Assembly (NCBI GenBank): GCA_020744225.1 | Contig: JAGMWG010000014.1 | Location: forward strand, 186,001-250,000 | DNA: 64,000 nucleotides | Reading direction: 5' to 3' | DNA from: Paraphoma chrysanthemicola | Lineage: Eukaryota > Ascomycota > Dothideomycetes > Pleosporales > Phaeosphaeriaceae | Part shown: piece by piece, positions 47,337-57,925 of the stretch | Layout: every line of letters begins with the position of its first letter | Position numbering within the stretch: the stretch's first letter is position 1 | Translations under genes and position numbers: made by a program | Notes under the pieces: model-generated | Database searches by the model: none | Seen by the model: only the letters and a program-made list of their open reading frames with translations | What the model was told of the DNA's origin: nothing

Positions 47337-48755
47337 TCAATCCCAGAACATCTTCTCAACCTCCTTTGGTACGGCGTCAACCTTTTCCTTGGCCTCATAA
47401 ATGGTTAGTATTCTCTGCTTGTTCTCGTCCTCCGCATAGATCATGACCGCCGAACCTTCAGCAGTCTTCTTCGTCACTTCGCGCAGCATTCTCAGCAGTG
47501 ATACCAGTTTCTGAAGACTTTTTTGGACGTCCATATCGTTGGAGAAGTCATCTGTGGCTTCTGCAAAGTCCGATTCCCACTTTTCAAAGTCTTCGTTCGT
47601 CATATTCTTCTGTATATAAAGACCGCGCTTTGCCTTTTCCTTCTCAGGATCTTTGGACCTCCTCAACTCGTTCTGAAAGCTGCCACAGCACGAGTTGGGC
47701 GTGCGACCGAACCACATCTGCTCTTTTGGCTTCGATTTGTCGTTGCTCTTGAGCTCGATGATCTGGTCTTGAGGAATCATCTTGCCACCAAGAACTACCT
47801 TCGTCTGCTGTGGTCCAGTGTGCAGGATGGCAGGGGCGGCGTCCTTGATTTCGGCGACGGTAGGCGCAGGAAACGCTGGTGGATCGCGAGAAGTCGCCAT
47901 GTAGGCGTCGGCCTCGATCCTGACGAGAAGCTCAAGGTCACCTAGTGTGTACCGGATGATCCGGTAGTAGCCGTCCGCGACATCGAAGGCGGAATCTGGA
48001 ACGGTGAACTCTGCCTCAAAATTGTGTCCATAGGCATTCGGTGTGACTTTCGCATGCCTCGACTTCCGGCCAACGAAGAGGGTATTACCAACGAGGTCAA
48101 GATCGAGGTTGAAGTCCTGGGTGACCTTTCCTTTCGCGACCTTGCGCAGACTCATTAAGCTGCTTCGATTGATCACAATGTGTGTATTGTTGAGCTTGGC
48201 GTTGGGAAAGAGAACCGCCAGCATCTCGAAAAGAGGCTCGAAATGCTGAGTCCGTGCCTTTGCTGCATGTTCGTCGACCCAGTGATTTCCAGAGTCGGGC
48301 TGTACTCTCAAGCCGTCGGGGCCGATGCTGCGGGCTTTATGCACGTCGAAGCGAGGCGGATATCCAGGGACTAGGATAAGGGGACTATACGTCTTTGCGA
48401 AACTGTATGAGCCCCAGAAGTCGAAACAGCCTTTTGAAGTAACGAGGGTTTGGCTATGCTGGATGTCCTTAGTCACAAGCCGGAGGACAATGCGATCCTT
48501 GTTTGCGTTTGTCATCATCCATGACATGGTCTCCATTTGCTTGGGAGTAAGCTCCTTCTTTGCGGGTGCGCTTGACTTAACAGGCGGAACGTCTCGCTCG
48601 ACAGCAAAAATGAGCTTCAGACTGGTACCGGGGATTCGAACGATATTGTAATTGCATGAAGCGATGCGACTCAGAAGCTCGACAAAACCGGGAAGTAGGG
48701 AAAAGAGCATATTGAGCATAAGCTCGAGGACGACGGAGACAAGACCGCGGAACAT
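47337..48755 (-). CDS. Conserved fungal protein, unknown function, 472 aa
   Basis: Intronless, ATG at 48755. A hydrophobic N-terminal stretch (residues 5-30, VSVVLELMLNMLFSLLPGFVELL) could be a membrane anchor or amphipathic helix. A middle block with FAKTYSPLILVPGYPPRF is like a fungal family often labelled geranylgeranyl pyrophosphate synthetase in databases; the prenyl-synthase Asp-rich motifs are absent, so I do not accept that function. The C-terminal third is highly charged and helical. Possible domains otherwise are not recognised. Intact frame and length favour a real gene. Confidence 0.75.
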   Translation of the reverse strand: MFRGLVSVVLELMLNMLFSLLPGFVELLSRIASCNYNIVRIPGTSLKLIFAVERDVPPVKSSAPAKKELTPKQMETMSWMMTNANKDRIVLRLVTKDIQHSQTLVTSKGCFDFWGSYSFAKTYSPLILVPGYPPRFDVHKARSIGPDGLRVQPDSGNHWVDEHAAKARTQHFEPLFEMLAVLFPNAKLNNTHIVINRSSLMSLRKVAKGKVTQDFNLDLDLVGNTLFVGRKSRHAKVTPNAYGHNFEAEFTVPDSAFDVADGYYRIIRYTLGDLELLVRIEADAYMATSRDPPAFPAPTVAEIKDAAPAILHTGPQQTKVVLGGKMIPQDQIIELKSNDKSKPKEQMWFGRTPNSCCGSFQNELRRSKDPEKEKAKRGLYIQKNMTNEDFEKWESDFAEATDDFSNDMDVQKSLQKLVSLLRMLREVTKKTAEGSAVMIYAEDENKQRILTIYEAKEKVDAVPKEVEKMFWD

Positions 48756-50803
48756 GTTGTTGATAGCGCATATTTAGTAGCGGTATGTTGTTCGAAGAGT
48801 TGAGAAAGGTGCTTCGCGATCTCGGGGTGAGTTGTTGACTTAGTTGAGGAGATTTTTTGGCGGAAGCGTTGAGCTAAAGAGAAATTTAAGGCTTGAAACA
48901 GCAGAGAGAGGAGAGAAATCTAGACCTTATTGATTCACATTGGTCAAAACATTGTTCGTTGCCTGGAGGAGCACTGCGCTAAGTACCATCTAGGTTATGA
49001 CCATTCCAAGTGTGAGAGGAAGGGAATGAACGGCGATCATCCTTTATAGCGTACACGCGGAAGGGACCTTGTGGTCTGCTGTATAGAGAGAAGGAGAACT
49101 GTGGAACTTTTCATGCAAGGGATCGTCCTGGACCATGGGTGTTGAGTTGCAATGTTGGATCTTACGCATATAACGTGCGGATCGAAAACTTCCGTTCCTA
49201 GTCCCTGCGAAATGTATGATGACCTCTAAAGAATATGGCTTGAGAGTAGAATATGACTGAAACTAATCTTCACATTAATTCAATTCAAAGTGGAGGGTTC
49301 AGAAAGGGAATTAGTTTACAAATTGCGATATCAATTGAGGTGAAGGACGAGGCGTCGGCACCGGCCGCATATGTAGACATGCCATGCGATATCTTTTGAG
49401 CCTGAAGCAAGCCCATTAGATGCTTGTGAATGGACATCTTCCATGCCGACGCCGATATCGCGGGATTCGCTGCTATGCGGTTCAGAAATGACAAGTAGTT
49501 GTTGGGACACGCTCATGGGTGACTTCAAGTTTTCGACTGCGAGCCGTGGGTCATGACATAGCGATACGCTCCTGCATGATTGTTGCTAAGTCGAGTGGCC
49601 ATGATTTGAATGTGAAGAGGCGACTAAGTCGAGAGAGGCTCGTGGTCGTCCGTGGTTTGGCAGCAACGCTAGCAGTCGAAGGACCACGGTACTTGTAATT
49701 GCCCGGAACCAAGTCCTTATGCTTATCACGCGACCGATCCAAACATACCGTTTCAGCCTCAGAATGCGCAAGAACAGGTTCCCGATGCGGCGATGCTGAC
49801 TCCAAGCCCCTGCGGCATAGCACCCAGGTATTTGACCTGGGTTGAGGTCGCCGAGTGAACACCTTTCAACCTGAGCAGCCTGCTGGACCACCGAATCCAA
49901 ATTGATATTCACAGTGCCCGCAACTCCAACAATCTTTCGTTGTTGCGACACGGAATCTGTACGCATAGCATCGTATGAGATTGCGCACCAGCGGGACCGC
50001 CCCTAACGGTGTTACAGCGCCGTTGTTCCTCGTCCACCTTCCAGTCTCTGAATGGGCTCCACAGATTGCTATCGCCATGCTGACGGAGTGTTGAATTGCT
50101 TGGGCAGGATCGTAGCAAGCAAGTCGCGATTGCTGATCAAGTGTTGTGCAGCTACCAGCACCGAACCGTGTTTGATGGCGTTGTGCCGAGCATTCCATAC
50201 GGGCGGCTTTGATGTTTGATCCTCATCCTGCAACGGCACACTTATCCAGAGCGAGCTTAGATCACATCGCGCATAGCGCTCAAGGCGTTCTCGCCGAACC
50301 TTGAGCCACAAATAGTGCGACGGCCACAGCGGGTGTTGTGAGGCGCACACCACGCAAGAATAGGCGAACCGCATCCTGGAGAACACCAGCTATTTGTGGG
50401 CGCAACGCGACGAAATTTAGTGGGTCATGGACTCGCGTGGGTAACTTGACAGCTGGCGGGGGCTGGCAACGGCTGCAACGAGCGATGGGGCTGACGGCAG
50501 CACCCATGATTCGCCGTACCCATTGTGCAATCTCCAAGAGGGGTCGCACTGCCTCAGCCCTGCACAAGTCCGAACACTTGGCTGCTGACACCTGCAGCTC
50601 AGCCCTCAGAACGTGCTCTTCAGCTTGCAGACATGGCGGATATTTGCCCATTCACTCACCGTTGCTCCTCTTTTTGAGACGACGAACCATAATCTGGTGC
50701 TTTATCCCCTTAGAAAGCGCAAAATCTAAGATCGACCTCGGAGCAGACATCATGCGCATGCGCTAGGGAATTTTACACGAGCGACTTCATCTCCATCCCA
50801 ATC
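48756..50803. other. About 2 kb without a supported gene
   Basis: Several overlapping open frames of 65-140 codons occur on both strands (mainly 49.3-50.7 kb), but none has a signal peptide, domain or consistent splice structure. It is presumably promoter for the flanking divergent genes plus unannotatable sequence; a decayed gene near 49.6-50.4 kb is possible. Confidence 0.4.
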
Positions 50804-53158
50804 ATGGATTCTCAATCACAATACCCGCAATATCCCGTGTCGCCGTTAGCATCGCCTGCTGTTCACGTAACGCAGCCCGAATATGCAGCTGTACCTGAAA
50901 GAACGAGCGATGATTCCAACGAATACCGGAGAGATCATCGTTCGCGATTCCAGGAGAACATCGACCCCGGCCTCGGTATCCAAATGATGCCCATGGCATC
51001 ACCAAAACATCCAGACACCAAACACTACCGCCACGATGAGACCGCAAAACCTGGCCTTTTCTCGCCCCCTTTCATGTCTCCGCAACCACGACCGCTATTT
51101 CAGCGGACGCCGGAAACGCTGTACTCTTTTAACTCGGGGATTTCTCGCGCGCGGACCGATCCCATGACCGAGAGACTGATTGCGCACCGTGCCACTCAAT
51201 CAGCACAATGGCACGTTCATTGGCGGATACCTGCATTGATGGGTTTTGCCTTCTTCATGGGCATCGTCTTCGCACTTTGCCAGCACTTCCTATATCGATT
51301 TCTGCATCAAAGACCTGAGAATGACGAGGAAAAGAAGTTTCGCTGGGTGTTGTACGGTCGTGCCCTCGCGTACTGCGCGAAGGTAGCTTTCGGTGGCTGC
51401 GTCATTCTAGTCTTTCGCCAAAGAATATGGAGAACGTTCAGAGAGCGAGCGCTGTCGGTTCTCTCAATTGATCAGCTCTTTGGCGCCACGGAAGACCCTT
51501 CACTGTTCGCAAACTGGGAGGCTGTGTCGAGCGCACCCGTGGTTGTGGCTATTGCTATAGTGATCTGGCTGATTCCCCTGGCGACCATCATCTTCAGTCC
51601 GGGAGCACTCACATTCGGCACCTTTGAGAGTGTATCAGTTGTTGAGCTCAACGTGCCCACCATGGACTTCATGGTTGAGACGACGAAGGATTGGCGTCAT
51701 CCTGTAAAGTATACCAACGACTCCAACAAGAGATCAGTCATGTACTACAACACCACCGATGTCCCAGCCACTGCTCCCGGTTGGTTCGACTATTATGATC
51801 AGCCATCCGCAGAGGCCAGGAGAATCGCTCTCTTGCTCGCCTACAGTGGTATGGACCATTCTAATGTCATGCAGAACGGCCGTAACTTTTCCTGTGGAGG
51901 AAATTATAATTGCACCTACTCACAGAAGTTCATCGCGCCTGCCTACGAGTGCAAGATTGTGGCAGTTGGAAACGACACAGCGAAGCTAAAAGACTACAAT
52001 GCGCCATTCAACACCTCCGTGTTGGCCCCAAACGACAAGCTCGTCTACCATGCCGAAGTCGATCTTGGTAACTATGCACGACCGCAGAATGCTGTCTTCA
52101 AGAAAGGAACAGGAGGCATTCCAGTTGGTGAACCTCCAAAGGATCTGGGTGTATTCAAGCATGAACCTGTCCTATGGATTGGGTATTCATTCAACACTAC
52201 GAAGCCTGTGCCGAAGACTGATCCGCTGTCAATGAACTGGACTCACTACTACGAACCCCGCATCATCCGGTGCGAACACATGGAGACTGAATATGACATC
52301 ACGTGGGATTGGACGGAGCCATTCTTTCACGCGATGCATAAACGCAAGTATTTGAGGCCTGTCCTCAACACGACCATCACGCTTTTCGAGAATGGTACGC
52401 AGGATACAAGCGTAGAACCTCAGCCCCTGGCATACCATGTCAGTCCGCGAAATAATATAACGACATACAAAAAGACAGCCGCTTACCACGCTATGGGCGA
52501 ACTATTCCGAGACTTTCTGCGCGGGCACGTCGATCTCGAACCGCCATTGCCCGGACCCTACTACGCCCAAGTCTATTCAGACATTACCAAGACAAGGCTC
52601 GTGCAGAAAAATAGCGAGCCGAAGAAAAATCTGGCTGAAGAGATTGAGAGCTTCTACGCGGATATGGTGTTGTCGCTGTTTTCTGTGCCTGAGATGCTTG
52701 TGATCGGGTCGGAAAACACCACTGTCAAACGATCGGAAGTTATATCCTCCTTCGTCTATGTTCCGAAACGACTGTGGCAGTGTTACGCACCAGTCATCTT
52801 CATCACGCTTCTGATCCTCGCCTTCGGTGCTCTAACCATCTGGGAAGATGGGACCACTTTCTCGACAGGATTTTCGCGCATTCTGGTAACCACGAGAAAC
52901 ACGACGCTTGACGACATAAGCCGCGGCGCATGCCTTGGAAACGATCCATTCCCAATGGAGCTCATGCACACTCGGCTCAAGTTTGGCGTTCTTGCTGAGC
53001 ATACTGAAGTCGAGTACATGTCAGGCGACGGCTATCAGGGAGTGGGTCATTGTGCGTTCGGAGTCGCTTCAGAAATTGGCCCGATCCGGCGAGGCATCCC
53101 GTATGCTGGACTGCAAAAACGCGCCAAGAGACAGGTATTGGACGAGAAGGACGACTGA
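50804..53158 (+). CDS. Fungal multi-pass membrane protein with a large luminal/extracellular domain
   Basis: Intronless, 784 aa, ATG at 50804. The first 140 residues are hydrophilic and Pro/Ser/Gln-rich. Transmembrane segments: about 143-163 (PALMGFAFFMGIVFALCQHF), 190-205 (AKVAFGGCVILVF) and 245-270 (APVVVAIAIVIWLIPLATIIF). A long loop with many N-x-S/T sites and paired cysteines (CGGNYNC) follows, then a last membrane segment near 665-680 (CYAPVIFITLLILAFGALTIW). This layout belongs to a family common in Pezizomycotina, often named formylmethionine deformylase-like protein in databases; no deformylase metal motif (HExxH) is seen, so the name is unsupported. Role unknown; likely plasma or endomembrane protein. 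Confidence 0.82.
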   Translation: MDSQSQYPQYPVSPLASPAVHVTQPEYAAVPERTSDDSNEYRRDHRSRFQENIDPGLGIQMMPMASPKHPDTKHYRHDETAKPGLFSPPFMSPQPRPLFQRTPETLYSFNSGISRARTDPMTERLIAHRATQSAQWHVHWRIPALMGFAFFMGIVFALCQHFLYRFLHQRPENDEEKKFRWVLYGRALAYCAKVAFGGCVILVFRQRIWRTFRERALSVLSIDQLFGATEDPSLFANWEAVSSAPVVVAIAIVIWLIPLATIIFSPGALTFGTFESVSVVELNVPTMDFMVETTKDWRHPVKYTNDSNKRSVMYYNTTDVPATAPGWFDYYDQPSAEARRIALLLAYSGMDHSNVMQNGRNFSCGGNYNCTYSQKFIAPAYECKIVAVGNDTAKLKDYNAPFNTSVLAPNDKLVYHAEVDLGNYARPQNAVFKKGTGGIPVGEPPKDLGVFKHEPVLWIGYSFNTTKPVPKTDPLSMNWTHYYEPRIIRCEHMETEYDITWDWTEPFFHAMHKRKYLRPVLNTTITLFENGTQDTSVEPQPLAYHVSPRNNITTYKKTAAYHAMGELFRDFLRGHVDLEPPLPGPYYAQVYSDITKTRLVQKNSEPKKNLAEEIESFYADMVLSLFSVPEMLVIGSENTTVKRSEVISSFVYVPKRLWQCYAPVIFITLLILAFGALTIWEDGTTFSTGFSRILVTTRNTTLDDISRGACLGNDPFPMELMHTRLKFGVLAEHTEVEYMSGDGYQGVGHCAFGVASEIGPIRRGIPYAGLQKRAKRQVLDEKDD

Positions 53159-53263
53159 ATGCGGAATGTGAAAATGTCAGATTTTGAAACAGACTCTAGA
53201 TTCTTACTTCAGCTGCGCCACGCGGCGTCATCTTCGCCACGTTTTACATCTCAAACATCGAAC

Positions 53264-54084
53264 TCAACAAATGCCGATCACTCCGTTGACTGGAATGTCA
53301 ATGCTGGTAGTGTAGCTCCCCCTCGCTCAGCAGATACACGTAAGCACTGCCAAGATCCTCAACCGCCGCCAATCTCGGCATCCCGCCATAGTATTTGAAC
53401 TGCTGCTCCCAAAGTGGCTGTTGCTAGATCCAGTATGTCATCGTCGTCTTGACAAGCCTGGGAGACACGGAGTTGACGCGGATGCTGCATTGTGCCATAT
53501 GGCGAACGCCAGCCTTCGAAGCGCCATATGGAGCTGAAGGAACGCGCTAGGACATGTCAGCACGACAGAAAGAGCTGAAACAACAAGAGCCATACCTTCT
53601 TCGGACGATAACTCGCCATACTCGCGGTGAGGACGATGCATCCTTCACACCTTGCTTGACGAACGCTCCCGCCGCACATCTCGCCGAGTAAAAGCTTCCG
53701 TACAAGATGACGCCCCACAATTGGTCAATCTCCTCGGCCGTAAAGTCTAGCGCAGGCTTGTGCTCCATCCGTCCAGCATTGCATACCATGCCGTGCAGGC
53801 CGCCCACCTTTCACAGAATTTGGTCATGGCGGCTTGTGTGAATTCTTCTTTTGTTACATCGGCTTGTAGGGCAAAGAGCCGATTTAGGCATTTTGCTGAA
53901 AGGGCGGCGAATTTTGTCGCCTGTGTCACCAATGTCGATACTGTAGATTACTTTGGCGCCATTATTGGCCTGTTTGTTCATGTACCGTCTGAGATTATAT
54001 ACCCCTGTTTGCACCAGTAATGGCAATGATTTTGCCTTCGAGCTGGACTGTCTTGATAGGTGCTGATTCCGGTGAAGACGCCAT
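53264..54084 (-). pseudogene. Decayed short-chain dehydrogenase/reductase
   Basis: Reading from ATG 54084, MASSPESAP...GKIIAITGANRGI gives the SDR nucleotide-binding start, then a TAA breaks it. Later pieces lie in different frames: AKVIYSIDIGDTGD, LFALQADVTKEEF, GLHGMVCNAGRMEHKPALDF (NAG motif), PYGASKAGVRHMA (catalytic Y-x-x-x-K), VNSVSPRLVKT and, near the end, RLAAVEDLGSAYVYLLSEGEL and SIDIPVNGV. A 51-nt GT-AG intron still sits before the active-site block. At least four frame changes or stops show that the gene is dead. All catalytic motifs being recognisable suggests recent loss. The neighbouring genes are not related in function. Confidence 0.85.
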
Positions 54085-54450
54085 GATTGTGGATATGTGA
54101 TGTGAAGCTTCTGTCAATACCTGTAATTGCTGCAATGTAGAATTGGAGTCTGAACGAAGTACATGGTTGTAGATACTCTACACAAGCGCACCCTCATGAT
54201 CGCGTGCCTCAAAACGATGCCATGCGGCCCAAAGAGGAAATACCGACACAAGTTTTGGATGTGCCGATTACGGGACTCGGAAGAGGTCCGGTGTGGTCGG
54301 TTGGGCGTAAGCTGGACAAGGGAACATGAGTCGAAGAGCTGGAGGAAAGTGTATAGCATGACTAGCGATTATAGAACTTCGTGGTATTGCTTTTGGTCAA
54401 GGTTTTTTGTATTTACAGACTTCCATTCCTCGCTCCCATCACGAGCTACT
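54085..54450. other. Intergenic region
   Basis: Upstream of the SDR relic and 3' flank of the deformylase gene. Short frames only. Confidence 0.45.
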
Positions 54451-55533
54451 TTAATTGAATACCACAGTCTTTTGCCCATTCAAGAACACTCGGTTCTCAC
54501 TCCACCATTTGACTGCCGCAGCAAGCACCTGACTCTCAACGTTACTACCCTCCTCGACCAACTCCTTCGGACTCAGCGCATGATCGACCCTCGCAATACG
54601 TTGCTCGATGATCGGGCCCTCGTCCAAATCAGCCGTGACGAAATGCGCTGTCGCACCAATGATCTTGACGCCGCGCTCATATGCCTGATGATATGGTTTC
54701 GCGCCCTTGAAACTGGGCAAGAACGAATGATGGATGTTGATGATCTTGCCTGACATTTCTGTGCACAGGCGCGGAGACAGGACTTGCATGTATCGCGCCA
54801 AGACAACGAGGTCGATATTGTGTTTTGCGATCAAGTCTAGGATCTGGGTTTCTTGTTGTTCCTTGGTGTCCTTGTTAACGGGGAGATGGTGGAACTCGAT
54901 TCCGTTGTTCTTCGCCAATTCCAAGAAGTCGGGGTGGTTGGACACGATCACGGGTAGCTCAACCTTCAGCTGCCCGGAACTCACGCGGTACAGAAGGTCG
55001 TTCAGACAGTGTCCGATTTTGGATACCATGATGAGGACTTTTGGCTTGGCGTCGACTCGGCGGATTTGGTAGGTCATTTGCATTTCAGATGCGAGCTTGG
55101 CCATGCTGTCTTGAAGGCCGGCGAGCTCGGGCGAGTGCCCGAAATGCACGCGCATGAAAAAGGTCTTTGACGCGGGGTCGGAGAATTGCTGCAGGTCGAG
55201 AATGGTGAGGTTCTCTTTCGCGAGTAGGCCCGTGACGGCGTACACGATGCCAGCCTTATCCGGGCATTGGAGCGTAAGGTAGTGATCGTCGCCGGCCATT
55301 TTGGAGGATGTTGAGATCCGTTCTGGTTCAGTCGAACCAATTTGCTGAAACCGAGATGTCGATGTTGTTATTGATCGTCTAAGCGTCAATGACTGTGTGT
55401 TCGAAAATTTGGGAACCGCGTCTTGCCGGTTTCGGAAAGGTATTGTCGGTGGTTGAAATCGCTGTCGAACCGCCACTGCTCGGACTGATGAGTGGATAGG
55501 TCGAGTGCAGTGTCGTGTAGGTCGGAGAAGCAT
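54451..55533 (-). CDS. purU: Formyltetrahydrofolate deformylase
   Basis: Intronless, 360 aa from ATG 55533 (MLLRPTRHCTRPIHSS...). The first 75 or so residues are rich in Arg, Ser and Thr with few acids, typical of a mitochondrial presequence. A second ATG (MAGDDHYLTLQCPDKAG) would give a shorter cytosolic form. An N-terminal ACT domain (HYLTLQCPDKAGIVYAVTG...) is followed by a formyl-transferase-fold hydrolase domain with KVLIMVSKIGHCLNDLL, LVVLARYMQVLS, IINIHHSFLPSF (catalytic N-x-H-x-S block) and ATAHFVTADLDEGPI (catalytic Asp). It converts 10-formyl-THF and water to formate and THF, feeding one-carbon metabolism. Neighbours are unrelated. Confidence 0.95.
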   Translation of the reverse strand: MLLRPTRHCTRPIHSSVRAVAVRQRFQPPTIPFRNRQDAVPKFSNTQSLTLRRSITTSTSRFQQIGSTEPERISTSSKMAGDDHYLTLQCPDKAGIVYAVTGLLAKENLTILDLQQFSDPASKTFFMRVHFGHSPELAGLQDSMAKLASEMQMTYQIRRVDAKPKVLIMVSKIGHCLNDLLYRVSSGQLKVELPVIVSNHPDFLELAKNNGIEFHHLPVNKDTKEQQETQILDLIAKHNIDLVVLARYMQVLSPRLCTEMSGKIINIHHSFLPSFKGAKPYHQAYERGVKIIGATAHFVTADLDEGPIIEQRIARVDHALSPKELVEEGSNVESQVLAAAVKWWSENRVFLNGQKTVVFN

Positions 55534-55740
55534 TTCAGCGCTAGTTCGTGATGTTGTGGACACGGTTCATCTATTTTGTGTTTGTTTCGTGAAGAGAGGT
55601 ACGTAGATTGTTGCCGAAATCGGCCCGTCCAATCACAATCTGGCCGGATCGCTTCGTGGGGCAGCCGCTTTCATCAGGATGGTAGCAGATTACCTACTCA
55701 ACCATCTCAATAACAAGTTTGCCTTCCTCAGATTACGCCT

Positions 55741-57747
55741 ATGTCTCGTCCGGCTCACTCCGGGCCAGTGTGCCCAATTTGCACTTTGCCGGCAATCAAG
55801 GGACTGGGGCCATCGGTTGACACATCTGCGCTGGCAACAATCGACATGAATGAGCTCGATTGGGATGTGATTAATACCCTCGTACCAAAGTGCGATATTT
55901 GCAAGCTTCTCGTCGATCTTCGACAACACTGGGAATCTGCTCAAGCGGATGAGCAAATGAGCTATGACGGAATCACCTATCGACGAATGTGCGAAAATGG
56001 CAACTGGTGGCCGCCAGCCTTTCCTCGTCGCACTCTCTACACAATCTTTGTGGATTTTGGTTAGGCTCATTTGTACACCTGCGACTATATAGAGACTAAG
56101 ACATCAGAAGATAGCGTGACCGCAAAACGTTTCCAAACATATGAGATTTCTAGCGACCCGCTCTCAGATCGGTCGAAACGCCAGATGAAGCATTGGATTG
56201 GCTCTTGCATGAGCAATCATGCTCAATGTCCCTCTAAGCTCAAGGACTTACCTAAACGAGTGATAGACGTCAGAGGCACCACGCTGAAACTCGTTGACCC
56301 AAGTCCATCTGGACCTAATGCTTATGTTGCCCTAAGTCACTGCTGGGGTACCTGTCGCGACTTTTTGACCACTCGAGAGAACGTAGAAGAACGCAAAGCC
56401 GGTTTCAATGTTGGCCAGCTACCATCAACGTTCCGAGATGCTGTTCTAGCCACGAGAGCTCTCGACATTCCGTATCTGTGGGTCGACAGTATCTGTATAC
56501 TTCAAGGAGACAAGGAAGATTGGGAGACAGAAGGAAGCAAACTGGCAGAGACATATTCAGATGCGACAATCACTATATGCGCCGCCAACGCGACCGATGA
56601 TGCAGAAGGTTTCCTACGGCAACGGCAGCGACCACCTACAGCGACCATCGAAATCCGTTGGCCATCGTTAGGGGAGAATGTGCGCAAAGATCGACTGACA
56701 CGATTCTATGTACATCGTGAACATGATCCGCGAGATCGAAAGGACTTTTTGAGTGAGCGCGCGTGGTGTATGCAAGAACGCTACCTGAGTCCACGGCTAA
56801 TCTCATTCGCGCAAGACGCTATCGAATGGGAGTGTTTCGAAGCCGAGATCTGGGAAACATCACGCCCAGGCTCTACGTCTGGCCTGTCAATCTTCAGTGG
56901 GCGCAACGATGACCAGAGACTGTACTCCAAATGGGCTGAAATGGTCGCGCACTACTCAAGGCGTGCGCTCACCTATCCTACAGATACCTTGCCAGCACTT
57001 TCCGCGGTCGCTTCGCGTGCTGCGAGAGCGACGGGTGACGAGTATCTGGCTGGCCTTTGGAGAAAGGACTTGCTGCGGTGGCTGCTATGGCGTGGCGTTA
57101 GGTATGGCGGTGGCTTCAACAGAGCGCAAAATCCTACAAGATCGGAAGTGTATCACGCCCCTTCGTGGTCGTGGGCTTCGTACGCCGGCTCCGTCAGCTT
57201 CCAAGCCCCACCTAGCGAGGAGAAATATCAGATGTTCAACACCATTGCCAATATTGAGGCACACGTCGTTGTGCCAGGGAAGAATAGATTTGGATCCGTG
57301 TCAACGGCAACCTTAAACATTCAGACTCCACTCTTGAGCTGCAAGGCAAGTTCGGAACCGAATTATGAGCAAGAAAAAGATTGGCAGGGCTATATTCCTG
57401 GTATTTTCACCTGTGAGGATCTAGGTGACTTTGATGGCGATATCAAGGTTATCCTCGACTACCCAGGCGAAAAATACGCGACTAGCATTTTCGCTATCCC
57501 GATAGTACATCACAGCGGCGCCATTTACTCCAAATATCACGTTGCTGCCGGCACCCTTCAAGAAGGAGCATCTGATGCTGAGGTCCAAAACTTGGCAATA
57601 GTGTATGGCCTATTGATCCGGATGGTGTCTGGCGCTGAAAAAGTTGCTTGCGAAAGAGTGGGATTGTTCCAGATTGGTTGGGTACCCATGGATCGGTTCC
57701 TCGCGCTACTTGGCAGCAAACCAATCTCAAAAGTAACGATTGTGTAA
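55741..57747 (+). CDS. HET-domain protein with one in-frame TAG
   Basis: From ATG 55741 (MSRPAHSGPVCPICTL, a Cys-x-x-Cys start) the frame runs to a TAG at 56062-56064 and then continues unbroken in the same frame to 57747. The downstream part has the usual blocks: IDVRGTTLKLVDP, AYVALSHCWG, IPYLWVDSICILQGDKEDW, SERAWCMQERYLSPR and YHAPSWSWASYAGSV; about 665 codons in total. The TAG could be a nonsense change (a TGG or CAG codon lost by a single transition). Alternatively a very short 33-nt GT-AG segment (56061-56093) could be spliced out without changing frame and would give VDF-ETKTSED, a join that fits the family. It is longer than nothing but below usual fungal intron size. Function by family: incompatibility-type cell death; partner unknown. 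Confidence 0.85.
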
Positions 57748-57925
57748 AGTCTGCCGGTGGCGCAGTGCTTGCAGTGGTGCTTCCCGCATCCTTCACTTCG
57801 ACGTTTCAGTCAAAACCTGTGAAAACGATAGTTGAGATTATAGGTACAAACTTTACAGGACTCATTCCATATCCATGCCCCAAGTGTACAGGGACATGTT
57901 CAGCCTACATTTTACAAATCCTGCC

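Noticed and set aside
47337..48755. Geranylgeranyl pyrophosphate synthetase label
   Set aside because: The look-alike family often carries this name, but the Asp-rich substrate-binding motifs are missing.
49551..50651. Series of minus-strand frames as a possible spliced gene
   Set aside because: I could not join them with GT-AG introns into a protein with a recognisable feature.
50804..53158. Formylmethionine deformylase label
   Set aside because: The family is sometimes named this way, but no HExxH metal site is present and the topology is that of a membrane protein.
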